A stretch of 64,000 nucleotides of DNA from Coriolopsis trogii (Eukaryota; Basidiomycota; Agaricomycetes; Polyporales; Polyporaceae). The DNA is taken from positions 1,922,001-1,986,000 of the forward strand of contig JAHYIO010000036.1 in NCBI GenBank assembly GCA_020543525.1, given 5' to 3'. This document shows, piece after piece, positions 46,113-57,239 of the stretch. The notes below the pieces were generated by a model. The model did not search any database. It saw only the letters and a list, made by a program, of their open reading frames with translations, and was not told where the DNA came from. Numbering within the stretch: position 1 is the first letter of the stretch; every line of letters starts with the position of its first letter. Both the position numbers and the translations under genes were made by a program.

Positions 46113-48186
46113 CTAACCACACCGGCCGCCCAACAGTGCACTAAGCTCACGCTCGGCCTGCAGCCACTGCTCGTCAAAGCTCTCCATCCACTGCCACTGC
46201 CACATCCGCTCAATCTCTGCCCCCAGTTCATCCAACCGCTCCCTCTCACTGTCAGGCTCGGGGCTATCGCCAGCGGTGGCCGTGCCATCATACAACCCAG
46301 GCGCGTTGAACTCGTACATCAAGCCGACCGACCGTCCCTGGCGGGAGACGTCGTTCGCGAACGGGAGCCGGACGCGCTCATATATGCGCAGGACGTCCGG
46401 GATGCGCGAGAGTGCGTTCGACACGCGCGGGTCCGCGAGGAGTCGACCGAGGATGTACGCGTCCTGTTCGTGCCGTGTCCGTGTCCGTGTCCGAATCTCG
46501 TCAGGGACTTGTCTGATACGTTTCCTGCGTTTGTGAGCGCACCTCGATTGCCTGGCCTCCCCCCGCACCGAAGTTGGGCGGCATGGCGTGCATCTGGGTT
46601 TGACATTGCCGGGGGGGAACGGCACGGCACGGCAGGCAGTCAGTACTATGAGATGGTTGACCGAGTACAGACCCGGGACCTACCGCATCCCCGACGAGCG
46701 CAACGTTCCCTGATACCGCGAACGGGAGGTCGTCGACCACATGGATCGCCCAACGCGTCGGGTCCCGCACGCACTGCTCAACACACACGACAAGAGGAAT
46801 CAGAAGCTGTTGGGTCAAGGCTTGCTCATAGGGAAGGAGCATATGCGTGCGTACTTGGAGCATCTGCTGCACCTCGGGCTCCCAGCCGTCGAACCGCGAG
46901 AGGATCTCGTCGCGCGAGACTTCGATGACCCATTTGTCGGGGTATGGGGTGCCTTCTCCGCCCGGGGTGCGACAGAGGGCGACGAAGTTGAGGAACCTGC
47001 CGCCGGAAATCTGATACGTGATGATGTGCTATGCGTTCGTGGACGCGGGGGTCAGAGCTCGGATGGGATTAATGGGCTTCAAGCGGCTCGGCCACGCACC
47101 GTTCCCTTGCCCGAATACTAGATCACGGACCGGACGATGAGTATCGTTCTGCTCGGCCGTTGCGGAGAAGCCTAATAAGACGAACTCACACACAACACAG
47201 CACCGATGCTCGCCGTGGTATGGTTCGGGTTCAACGCGTACAGCTCGTCAGTGGGGATCAGACAGCGATACGAATGCACCCCCGTCCATTTGGGGACCGC
47301 CGCTGCACATCTTACGCAACCTTCCAATGGTCGGAAATCGTCCAGAGATTCTGTGGGTCCGGAGCTCAAGCCCGAGCCTGAGCGGGAGGCATCATCGCAC
47401 GCGTTGTGTGCCTCAGCATACATGCACATGCGTGTCGAAGAGTGGATCCCATCTGCCCCGACGAGAACGTCCGCCTCGGCTGTCGTTCCGTCCCCAAAGT
47501 GCATCTGAACGGCAGGAAGTGCTCCACCGGAGCTCAACGGCCTACGCACGTATTTGACGAGGCGTTTAGATGTGTGCAGAGCATACGACGGAGGGAGGTG
47601 CCGGAGGAAGACGTCGATCATGTCCCTTCGATGCATCGTCGTGGACCCGCCTGAAGACACGGTCAATGTTCGTACCGACCGTACAACTCGTCAGATGGAC
47701 CGCGTGTGCTTACTGGGAGCCAGAACACGAGCGTACTCGTATCCTTCGCTGGATTGATCCGCCTTACGAGCGACGAACGCAGGTCCTGCACGAGTCGTCT
47801 TCAGAACCTCGACCCTGTGTGGGCCGGTCCGTAACGACTCACTCATATCGGGGTGATCTCCCGTCGGTGGCAAAACACCCGTCGCCTTCACAGTGACGTC
47901 CGACAAGTCGCCATGGAGGCCAAGGTGGTGCATGACTCTCCATGTTCGAGGCCAGATCGTGATGCCCGCCCCCGCTGTACGCACTTCCGGGTCTCCCTCG
48001 TATATGTCAACTTGTATCGGGTCATCGGTCGATTCATAACGGTGCAAGGTGATGGCTAAGACAAGCCCGGCGATGCCGCCACCACTGCGGATAGGGCCTC
48101 GAAAAATCAACATCCTTCATCATACTATGCATGTAGATGACAACAAAGACTTACCAGATCGCAATCCTGAGGTTGCGGCCCGTCAT
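46113..48186 (-). CDS. FAD-dependent aromatic monooxygenase, salicylate hydroxylase-like
   Basis: Class A flavoprotein monooxygenase that would hydroxylate an aromatic substrate using NAD(P)H and O2. Eight exons: 48186-48155, 48084-47714, 47650-47190, 47117-47100, 47028-46855, 46773-46684, 46593-46543, 46463-46113, 515 residues. The dinucleotide-binding motif ICGGGIAGLVLAI spans the first intron; ADVLVGADGIHS is the second FAD/NAD(P)H motif, and GDAMHAMPPNFGAGGGQAIEDA the C-terminal FAD motif. An 18-nt exon encodes YSGKGT, matching the conserved YxxGKGxHIVTYP block of the family. Intron 7 contains a short GGACAC tandem repeat. It lies upstream of an MFS exporter in the same orientation. The actual aromatic substrate is unknown. 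Confidence 0.93.
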
Positions 48187-48616
48187 TGCAGGAGAAGCAA
48201 TCGCTCTCTGCTCCTTGAAGCAAATCGATGGTATCCCGTCTGCAACATCAAGACTTGAGAATAGAAGGTGCGGGAATCTCTTCCCACCATCATGTAGAGA
48301 TAGGAAGTCGCGGCTCGTGCACGCATCGAAGCTGGCGTCAGCGGTATTGCACCAACATACCCGAGCTCGAATTATAGGATAGTAGTACGCTACGCACAAG
48401 TACGGATAGGTTTTGTATGGTATGCGTCATGGTATGCGTCAAGATGCATGAAAGCGTGAGAACATGTAGTATGCGTGCGTGCGTGATTGTTGGACAAGAC
48501 GGGAGATGCGATGAATACAATAAGGATAATCCGTGGGGTGGTCATACTGTCATCAAAGTCCCAGTGTGTGTATGAGCGATGCGAGAAGGAAGGGTCCCGA
48601 GACACGAAGACTGTCT

Positions 48617-50780
48617 CTACTGAGCTGACTCTCGCTTCGCGTATCGGCTCATGTTCCGAATACGTTCACCATACTTCCAGAAGAAGAACGGCCTGATGAA
48701 CGTCGGTCAGCATCAGGAACATTCTTTGATAGACAGAGCACGTACGAGGGAATGCCAACGAGGATAGCGAAGCAGGCGAGAATCGTATCGCCCTTGCCGT
48801 ACCCGAGAGCGTCGTACATTGCAGGCGCAAACAACGGAAACCCGAAGCCGGCAAGTGAGCGCAAAAAGGTCGCCGCAGCGAGCGCAGAGGCTGCATGCAG
48901 AGAGAAGGTATCGATGATGTACGTCTGAATCGACTGGAAAGTCAAGATGACGCCGGCGCCGACACAGGCGATGCCGATGTCGGGTGCGATCCAATGAATA
49001 TCTGGCCGCGCGGTCCAACCCGTGATGAAGAGACCAATGACAAGCAAGAAAGACCCTGGAACCAATGGAGCTAAAAGGCTGTTAGCCATCGAGTGTGCAA
49101 GTGAGGCCGGGGAGACGTACGGAGACGGAACTCAGGCTTGCCCACACCTCCGTTCTTATCAGAGAAGTACTTGTATATTCGGTCAAGCAGCCGGGCGTTA
49201 ATTTGAGACGCGCCAGTAAGTCCTATGCCAAGAGCGAAATAGTGTAAACCGGCGATGCCGACATCCTGCTTGTATACCCCTTGGAAAATCGCTGGGATCG
49301 TAGTCAAGAAGACTGCAATATCTGTGAGCACATCTCCAACGAACTCATATGGGGTCCACTCACGATACATCGTTCCATAAACGAAAGCCATGTACACAGC
49401 AAGGAGCTGAATGATGGGTTCTCGGGCGAACATGACGAAAGGGCGGATTAGTGACCTTGCCAAGACGCTCCTCCAACTGCCAGGGAATGTCAGAAATAGG
49501 TTAGTGTAGACGCAATGCATCTCGCTTACTGTCTGTCAGGTGTTGAGAATGGGGTACGGACTTCCCGGATGTTCCCCTTCTCTGGGTCAAGTGTCTTACG
49601 AATCTGTTCTGCTTTGCGTTCGAGCAGAACTGGACGATAGGCTGCAGCAGGAACTAGTCAGGAGTGATAGTGGCGCGCGGGTGGAGACCATTACTTACTC
49701 TCCTTGAGATAAAGCAGTCCGAGGCATTGAACTGCAGCATCAACGATTGTCGTTGACCAGAACTGTAAACCCTTAACTGAGTACTCGACTGACACTTACA
49801 TTGATATAAGGAGCTCACCACCCAACGCCAAGTCGACCTCTGGGCAATCCATGCCCCGCATGTTGGCCCGATTACGGGACCAATCAGGGGTGCTAGTGAA
49901 TAGATGGCGATGGCTTGACCTCGTTGCTCTGGCCTGAACAAGTCACCTAGCACACCTCCACCGACCTGCAACCAAGTATTCTAGTCAGTGTTCGTTATTA
50001 TATAGTTATGTTCACAAACTTACCGATAGTGGAGCGCTGCCACCTAGACCAGCGAGGAAACGAAAAGCAATAAGCTGACCGGTATTCGTCGCAAAACCGC
50101 AACCTAGGTTCCAGGCTGAAGTGCAGTCCGAGACGTCAATACTGATCACTCATTTGCGGTATGCTCAGCACAGACGTACCGAGATACCATAGATTCGCCA
50201 ACTGCAACACTCTGGAGCGGCCGTAAAACTCGCTCAAAGGACCAAGTAACAGAGGTCCACATGCTATGGACAAGCAATGACGTCAGATGCTAGCGGCTAT
50301 AGGATGCATTGATGTGAGCACCGACCATATGCGGCGACGAAAATGGAGGTGAGAAGAGCGATCACGCTGCTATTCGTGATTCCGAATTCACTCGCAATCT
50401 GGCCGCTTGCGGGGGCCATCATCGAGGACGAGACGGGACTGATGAAGGTGAAGGCGGAGACAATGAGCGTCGCTCCCCACTTTTTCTTGGTGCTCCAGCT
50501 AGAAAGAAGGTGTTATACTCGACATGCGAGCAGAGACAATGCTGAGGTGATAGACGTACTTGAACGGATTTTCGGGGTCGTCTGGTCCATTCCAGTCTAC
50601 TGTTAGGACACCATCGTCTACGACACGAGAGTCGGCATCGTCCTGGGTGATCTTGAAACCCTTTTCGTTACGAGGTTCGGACATGGGGATGTCGAGTGGT
50701 CTGGAGATGCCTGGCTCGTCGTGCACTGTAGGGGTTGCCGACGGGATTGCAGAGGCGGATTGCCTGGGGTCGTCGGACAT
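48617..50780 (-). CDS. MFS multidrug/polyamine-type transporter (DHA1)
   Basis: Twelve-helix drug:H+ antiporter of the DHA1 family, probably in the plasma membrane. Eleven exons: 50780-50560, 50498-50326, 50263-50180, 50115-50024, 49965-49819, 49762-49699, 49641-49530, 49476-49364, 49321-49121, 49070-48746, 48692-48617, 535 residues. A polar N-terminus of about 75 residues with VDWNGPDDPENPFNW precedes helix 1. Seen: GPLSEFYGRSRVL (loop 2-3 motif), LAPLIGPVIGPTCGAWI (antiporter motif C), ALGIGLTGASQINARLLDR and IQTYIIDTFSLHAASALAA. The intron at 49322-49363 is 42 nt; if retained it would keep the frame and add 14 residues. Intron 2 has a weak GTCGGT donor. It may export the product or substrate of the neighbouring monooxygenase (inference). 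Confidence 0.94.
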
Positions 50781-51782
50781 CGTCTGGGAGTGAATGGGCT
50801 GTGAGCAGTGTGGAAGTTGGAGACGAGGACAGATATATTTGAAGGGGCTGCTGCCGACGCAGACGGCCCCATGGGAAGGGAGATTGTCAGCGGTTCATGG
50901 TGAGGGTCAGCTCCTCGGCAGCGTGTTCCCCGAGCTGTCTCAGTCTCCCTAGCGAGTCTCCCATGGCCACCTCCCTCACGCCGAATATCGCCGATCCCTC
51001 AACATCTGCCCTTCGGCACCACAAGCCGAAGCCCCTGCTGCCGCACCAACTTGCGGCACGGTATGACGATGAGCTGTGTTGTGCCTATACAGTACGTGCA
51101 GAAAGACAAAGACGAGTACTTCTCAGAGTTCGCTCCTATGTAGTCTGCCGTGCCGTCATCTGCCGACTGCAATACTCATGCCAGCACTATCCATCAAACA
51201 GAGCTGATGTGACCACTGACCCACCACGACCCACCTGCCGTTCCGTACTGTATTCTGCGATCCAATCTTAGCAACGATCTAATCTTAGAATTCGGGGATG
51301 GGTCAAGTTTTGATGACGTTGTAAGATCGGCAGTCTCGATTCAGGAAAGAGGGCAGTTCGCGATCGTGGAATAGACGGGACGTTCTACGGATGGAGAGAC
51401 GCCAATAGTGGCCATAGCACAGCAACGGCCACCTAGAGAGGTACGTCGTGAAAGGGGCAAATACGGCGTGAAATCGTGCAACTGCAGGGTGACCGAGCCA
51501 GGTGGCAGCCGTGTATTACATGACCCGGGGCAATAGCCAAGCTGTAGACGCAGGTGTCAACTACGACAACATGCGCACGTACATGAAAGGTCACGGTGAC
51601 GGAGACATCAGACTTTCATATCGGACTGCGCTGACCGGCTTGTCTAGTCTATCAATGACTCGTTCTTGACTCGGAGCCTCGCCGAAAAAATTGCAGGGAT
51701 GACCGTCCTATCACTGATATGCTCACAGATCATGTATGTGTGTATCCTGGCCGCGCTATCACGACCGACGTATACGACAGCA
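50781..51782. other. Intergenic, no gene seen
   Basis: 1.0 kb between the transporter start and the glycosidase-like stop. Short frames only; no repeats or domains noticed. Confidence 0.5.
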
Positions 51783-54698
51783 CTAGTCCACGGACCGTGG
51801 ATCGAGCAGCCCGATGAATCCGAAAGACCACAGCTGTATGGCGTCTGACTCGGTCCCGGCAGGAGAGAGCCTGGAGAGGTCGGCAATGCTGAACGTGTTA
51901 GTGGCGTTGTCGAATGAGTAAGACCAAACCTCTTGGTACAATGCTGACCACAGAGATAACGGTCGCGTCAGCGAGAGCAGATTGATAACAGGACAACAGG
52001 AGGGGTATACCATATGCAGCGCCCCGGATGGAATTCCACAGCCTGGTCTGCGCGTCGCGCAAAGATAGGACAAAATCCGTGTCTGAGCACCACGATGGTG
52101 CCGGGGACGGGCCTGGATTCGGGTCGACGTTCGTCGTATTGTCCGGCGTGCAGAAGCCGAGCTGACGCGCGAGCCCGCCGGCCATGAGGGCTTCCTGGAA
52201 CGACCTGAGCATGATGAGAATTACTGCGAGTTCCAAACGAAAACGGTCGGGTGCGAAGCAACCTCACCAGACGACGGTCCCGTGGTATGCCGCACGGTTG
52301 AGGACGTCGATGTTCGTGACGTTTGAGTCGTAGGCCGGATTCGCAACGACCATGCCGATGTCTGTGAGCAACCCTAGATTTCAACGAGTGAAGACGAGAA
52401 CCAGTCAGACCTGGTGTTCGTCCACATGACATGCGACACGGTGCGTTGATAGACTCACCTCGCGGATAAGGCTGCAGAGCGTCGACGACGTGCTGGAGGA
52501 ACACACGCGTGACATTTGCACTGTAAAGCAGGTTATAGCCGGCATCTGAATGAAGCACCTCCACAGGCGTTCCGTCTTCCTTGAGCGATAGAGCGTAGAA
52601 TGACAATTCGGATACGTTGTTGGCGCCCCCTTGCGACAAGAGCAGCGCATCGCTCAGGTTCGCCGCTTGCACAAAGTGCTGCAGCCGTCGCTCCGCCTCC
52701 TCCCCGTCCAGATGAACCTCGAACAGCTCAGGGGCACGACGTTCCCATACTGTAGCTACGCCGTCAAGCTGCGAGACCTCGAGCTGCGTGAAGCTGAGGA
52801 GGTCCGCCTCAACAAGTGCTTGGGTCGCGCGGAGTGATGCGGGGACCAGAGCCGTGTTGACGTCGAACGGGTAGAATCCGAACCCGAGACCCTCATTCGA
52901 GTCGCGCCAGTTGCCCACGGCCTCTCCAAGGCGAAGGCCTATGAGGTTAGACGATACGGGCGATTGTGCGAAAGGTGCCGCTCTTGCGAGGTTGTAGTGG
53001 ACAGTTCTTGAGATGCCAAGTATGAAGGTTACTGGCGTGATGCTGAAGGGCGTTTGGGTTGTACAGACCTGTTGAGTATCTCGGCGTACGTGCCGTTTTG
53101 CAACGTCGCATTCTGGGAGAAAAATTGCGCGGCACGGCCACGGCCTTGATGGAGGTCGAGGAAGTAGTGGCTGATGGCCGGCAGGAGCAATAGGTCTGGG
53201 CATGGCATCAGAAGCGGAGTTCTTCTCTGCAACATGGGTTGCGGCTTACCTGTGTCAATCATCTAGTGCGACGAAGAGAAGATAAGCTCTTAATATGCAC
53301 AACAGGGACGGCAGGACATACTCACCTTGTAGTCATACCAAGGCTGATTTCCTAGTTCGGGATGACCATTGCCTACGTTAATCTGGGCGAACGATCAGTA
53401 TGACAAGTGGCCAGAGTGGTACAGCACACACAAATGATGCATAGTCCCCTACCGACCTCGTCAGTCATGCACGCGAAACCTGGCAAAAGCACAAGGATTA
53501 CCAATACTCTCCTCGTGCGCGAGAGCACCGGTGGAGTTCGTTCGCTCGATCACAGCGGCCAAGGCGGATTCGATTGCTTCAACAGTCAGAGTGGGCATGA
53601 GGAGGCGAAGCGCGATCAAGGAATCGCGACCAAAGTACTGTCGTCCATGGGTCTCATCAGCAGCGTGACCACCAAAGTAGAACACACCTCCAGAATGAGA
53701 GTCTGAACAACATACCGTTAAGAATCGCCATCCACCGGCGACGAATCTGTCTTCATATGTAAGGAAGGACACCTACAAAGAGATTACCGCATGCATTGCT
53801 GATATGCTCAACGTGCGGCGCACCTGCTGGGCAACCGTACTATTCCCATTGGCCAAACCCTCCAGAGCCGTTTGTAAGGTCTTATTACCCTCCGTGGTCT
53901 CTGGCAAGAACAGCGCTTCTGTATCTCGCCCTGCAGAACTGGTCTCGTTTGTCACGAAGGCGATGGTCACGATCCCATCTTGCTCTCCAGCAGGTACGAT
54001 AATGCCGATATTGGGGGACGAATTCGTCGTGTTGTCGACCGCGATGACAGAGAGACGAGCAGCGCTGCTCTCGGGCACTGTCATATACAAGTCTGCACCC
54101 TTGTAGACGGAGGAAGTCGGAGAAGTGGTGTTGATCCATTGACGATGTAAGCGCAGGGACGTCTCGTTGTACTCCGCTAGCGTGTAGTTGAAGATGCTGT
54201 GCATAGTACCACCCCCTTCGACGTAGTCTGGATGATGGGAAGTCAGTCTTCCGGTAGACGCCACGATATGAACCGATATTCACCTCGCATCGCACGGACC
54301 GCGCCAACGATTGTGACCCCAAGGGTAGCGTTGGTATTGAATGCCAGGTCCGCTTGAACTCCCACATTGAAATAGTCTGTCGTAGTACTCTTCAATGAGC
54401 CTTCGACGAGATCGACCTCAAGAGCAGGGCTTCCGTTATTCGTGTCAGAAGGTAGAAAATACGTGAGCACTCCAGAATTCCCGGCAGGCAATGCGATAAC
54501 CAGCCGACGTAGAGGACTCGTATGATTCGACCTCGTTAGGACTAGTTGAGCACTTGTGAGGGTATCCCGGAGGAAGTAATTGCCGTTATCGCCAGACACA
54601 ACCTTGAACGATAGACTTGGCTTGGGATCTCCAACGATTTGGGCCATGGCTACTCTCCATAGTTGCACAAGGACGCAGAGCTGAGAAGAGAAGCGCAT
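51783..54698 (-). CDS. Secreted six-hairpin glycosidase-like protein
   Basis: Twelve exons on minus: 54698-54284, 54227-53824, 53772-53716, 53637-53502, 53448-53432, 53382-53326, 53263-53251, 53195-53069, 53006-52459, 52373-52268, 52204-52011, 51943-51783, 744 residues. The N-terminus MRFSSQLCVLVQLWRVAMAQ is a signal peptide; an in-frame ATG 33 nt earlier is possible. Many N-x-S/T sites support secretion. The core has WRFLTYFGRDSLIALRLLMP, ALAHEESIGDYASF, PWYDYKMIDTDLLLLPAISHYF and GNWRDSNEGLGFGFYPFDVN, patterns of (alpha/alpha)6 glycosidases similar to debranching-type enzymes. Acidic residues in HEESIGD and RDSNEG are candidate catalytic groups. Exons 5 and 7 are 17 and 13 nt. Substrate unknown; polysaccharide breakdown is the likely role. 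Confidence 0.85.
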
Positions 54699-55104
54699 GG
54701 TGAGCAGCGATTGGGCGCACCTCCAAGTCATCGACCCTTAAGTACGTTGATGTGCTTAGCGGGCATTCTGGTCGCGTCATAGCCCAGGTCAGCTGGCCAG
54801 TCTCATCCGACGTCACCTGTCCGGAGGCGGGATGACCTTCCATACCGCGCACACATCTGAAGTACAGGCAAGGCTGGAGCATCATCATGAGAAGTGGAAC
54901 ATGAGGCGGCTTGTCCATCATCTTCCACTTTGTGTCTCATCTTCAGGCAAGCATCACCTATGCAATCCTTCCCTATAACCTGGTATCGGTCAAGCGAGCT
55001 ACAGGTTGTGACCTAATTCACGATATCCGCTTGATCCTCTGAAACCATTACAAGACTGAGCGTAGACATACATACAAGGAAAGGGGTACGTAGCACCGGA
55101 TTGA
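54699..55104. other. Intergenic, no gene seen
   Basis: 406 nt containing the glycosidase promoter and the SDE2 3' end. No further feature seen. Confidence 0.5.
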
Positions 55105-56023
55105 TCAAGCACTCGCAACTCCAACCGCAACTGCTGCCGCTGCAACCACTGGAGCGGCAGCAGAAGACTCTAGGATCTTCTCAGCAACAGCCGAGGCTGA
55201 TTGAGCGACCTTCACGGCAACACCAGCAGCTGACGAGGATTCTGAGCTGCCAGAAGTCTGAGCGGGAGGGTTGTGACTCGTCTTGGCCTTCTTTTTCTTC
55301 TTCAACATGGCTGATGAGTTCTATTAGCACTCGGCACAGTACATGCAATGTAGTTACACTCACCCACGGTCACAGCACTCTTCACGTTGTCTACAATCTC
55401 GCGGCTCTGCTCAATGTACTCCGTGTCTTCAAGACGATGCTTCTTCCCTGCGAGGGGGTCCGAAGACGAGCCGCCAGCAATGCCCAGCTTCTTCTCCAAT
55501 GCCTCGAGTTTGGCGCGTTGAGCTTCCTGTTGCGCCTTCTTGCGCAAAGGCTCGCTCTCAATATACTCGGCCAGCCTGCATATTAGAATGAGAGGGGTGG
55601 CGCATGCATACACAAACATACGTACTTCTTGGCTTCCTTGATAGTGCTCAACCTCCTACCGCTGAGATCCCTGCATGAATCGTTGTTGCTCGTCTTCTGG
55701 CTGCTCATGCGACCACCGGCAGCACGAAGCTGGGATCCGAAACCACCCTTGCCACCACGGAGCCGAGGGATGAGACGCAGAGAGACCAGATTGTGTTTCC
55801 CTTCATCGTGCTCACTTAAGAGTGTCGAGAGTGGTGCGTGGGGTTCCGGGACTCGTCCTGAGGCCGGTGTAAGAACGAGATCTGCAGCGTCGGAATCGAG
55901 GGGCAGCGAGGGGTAGCGGTCTGCCAGGAGCTCGTAAAGCTCTGCGAATGAGGTCTTGCTCGGGACCGCGAGAGCAAGAGTCGGGAAAGGAGAGAAGGTC
56001 GAAATGAGAACGGAAGTAGACAT
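55105..56023 (-). CDS. SDE2: Sde2-like ubiquitin-fold splicing/genome-stability factor
   Basis: Sde2 is made as a ubiquitin-like precursor that is cleaved after a diglycine; the C-terminal part joins the spliceosome and is needed for excision of selected introns. Three exons: 56023-55626, 55575-55364, 55310-55105, 271 residues. Residues 1-91 fit the ubiquitin-like fold and end LRGG; the next residues are KGGFGSQLRAAGGRMSS, the hallmark of the family, with the cut expected between Gly91 and Lys92. DSCRDLSGRRLSTIKEAKKLAEYIE completes the Sde2 N domain. The C-terminus has a KKKKKAK basic run, a Ser-rich linker and a small Ala/Val-rich helix. It shares a 231-nt promoter region with the ZNF830-like gene. 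Confidence 0.94.
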
Positions 56024-56254
56024 TGTGTGCGAATGAGCGGTAGGCGGAGGTGCGCTAGAAAGTGAGAGGCTATAATGGCGAGGTCTTTGAGGACGATATG
56101 CAAGGCTCTGACAAACAAGTGTAAACTCAGGATCACCTGACGCGGGGCACTCAATGAGGCGCCGCTGCCACAGCCTGCAGTCCTTCAAGCAGCCCTTGAC
56201 GGCAGTCCTCCCCTCCTCGCCTATCTCTACGTCTCCTAGCATCATCAAAGAATC
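56024..56254. promoter_or_regulatory. Bidirectional promoter SDE2 / ZNF830-like
   Basis: 231 nt between divergent start codons of two splicing-associated genes. No obvious TATA box; CT-rich on the ZNF830 side. Confidence 0.6.
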
Positions 56255-57100
56255 ATGGCTGACGTGCGTGCACTCCTGAAGGCCAAACGCCAGGAAGTGC
56301 GAATCACACACCCATTAGCTTCCTACACAACATCGGGACAATTGCGTTGTCTAGCTTGCAGTACCATCGTCAAACACGCGTCGGCCTGGGAGGGACACAT
56401 CGGCAGCAAGGCTCATCGAACGAATGCAGCTCGTTTGCGGGAGGAACGTGCGCGAGAGGCTCGAAGGCTGGAGGAAGAAGAGCGGGAGCGTGAGAGCCTC
56501 AAACGGAAAGCCATGGACGTGGATGAAGACGGCAGCGGCGACGATGCGCAGGATGTCCCGATGGTTGATGCGAAACGAAGGAGGACAGAGAGTGTTGAGC
56601 CACAACCGGCACCGCCGACCGCAAAGTCGAAACGCAGTGCGCTCCCTGCAGACTTCTTCTCAGATCCGTCCATGGCACCGCCCCCAGCTGAGGAAGACGA
56701 GGTGGAAGAGGAGGGTGGAACTGAAGCAGAAGGGCCGAAGACACAAGATGTCCTGGATATCGAATGGCAGCAATTCCAGCAGTCGGTGATCAACGCCCCC
56801 GACTACCAAGAGACCTACGAGCGTGCCACAGTCATCGCCGAGCCAGTCTTGGCCGCCGAGGTACCAGAAGGGTTTCCGACTGCCGAAGGGACGGATGGGC
56901 AGGTTGTGGAGAATGAGGAGGTGGACGAGGAGACACGGCGGAAGAAGAAGGAGCAGGACGAGCGGGAGTTGATCATGGATCGCTTACTGGAGGAAGAACA
57001 AGCACAGGAGGAAGCGGATGCTCGGGTGTCGGTGCTCAAGAACAAACTTGAAGCGTTGAAGAAGATGCGGGCAGCGAAGAAGGGTGGGAAACCGACATGA
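56255..57100 (+). CDS. ZNF830/CCDC16-like zinc-finger coiled-coil protein
   Basis: Single exon, 281 residues. An N-terminal helix is followed by one C2H2 finger of the RNA-binding type (Cys32, Cys35, His48, His54 in the CLACSTIVKHASAWEGHIGSKAH region), then a long RE-rich coiled coil, a KRRR nuclear signal, a LPADFFSD motif and TQDVLDIEWQQFQQSV. The C-terminus is another coiled coil (DEETRRKKKEQDERELIMDR to KLEALKKMR). This layout matches human ZNF830, a nuclear protein found in spliceosome preparations and required in early development. Function here is inferred from that family: pre-mRNA splicing or transcription-coupled repair. It converges with COX10 with 139 nt between stops. Confidence 0.9.
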   Translation: MADVRALLKAKRQEVRITHPLASYTTSGQLRCLACSTIVKHASAWEGHIGSKAHRTNAARLREERAREARRLEEEERERESLKRKAMDVDEDGSGDDAQDVPMVDAKRRRTESVEPQPAPPTAKSKRSALPADFFSDPSMAPPPAEEDEVEEEGGTEAEGPKTQDVLDIEWQQFQQSVINAPDYQETYERATVIAEPVLAAEVPEGFPTAEGTDGQVVENEEVDEETRRKKKEQDERELIMDRLLEEEQAQEEADARVSVLKNKLEALKKMRAAKKGGKPT

Positions 57101-57239
57101 CGCACCACAGAATATTATACGCTTTCAGGTCAGTAGATTTAGCATTGCTGCAGAAGACGAGAGTACACGATGCTGAATGACTTTAAAAGTTTCATCGTAC
57201 TCGTTGCAACTGGGCCATACCACTGGAAACCATGTCCCT

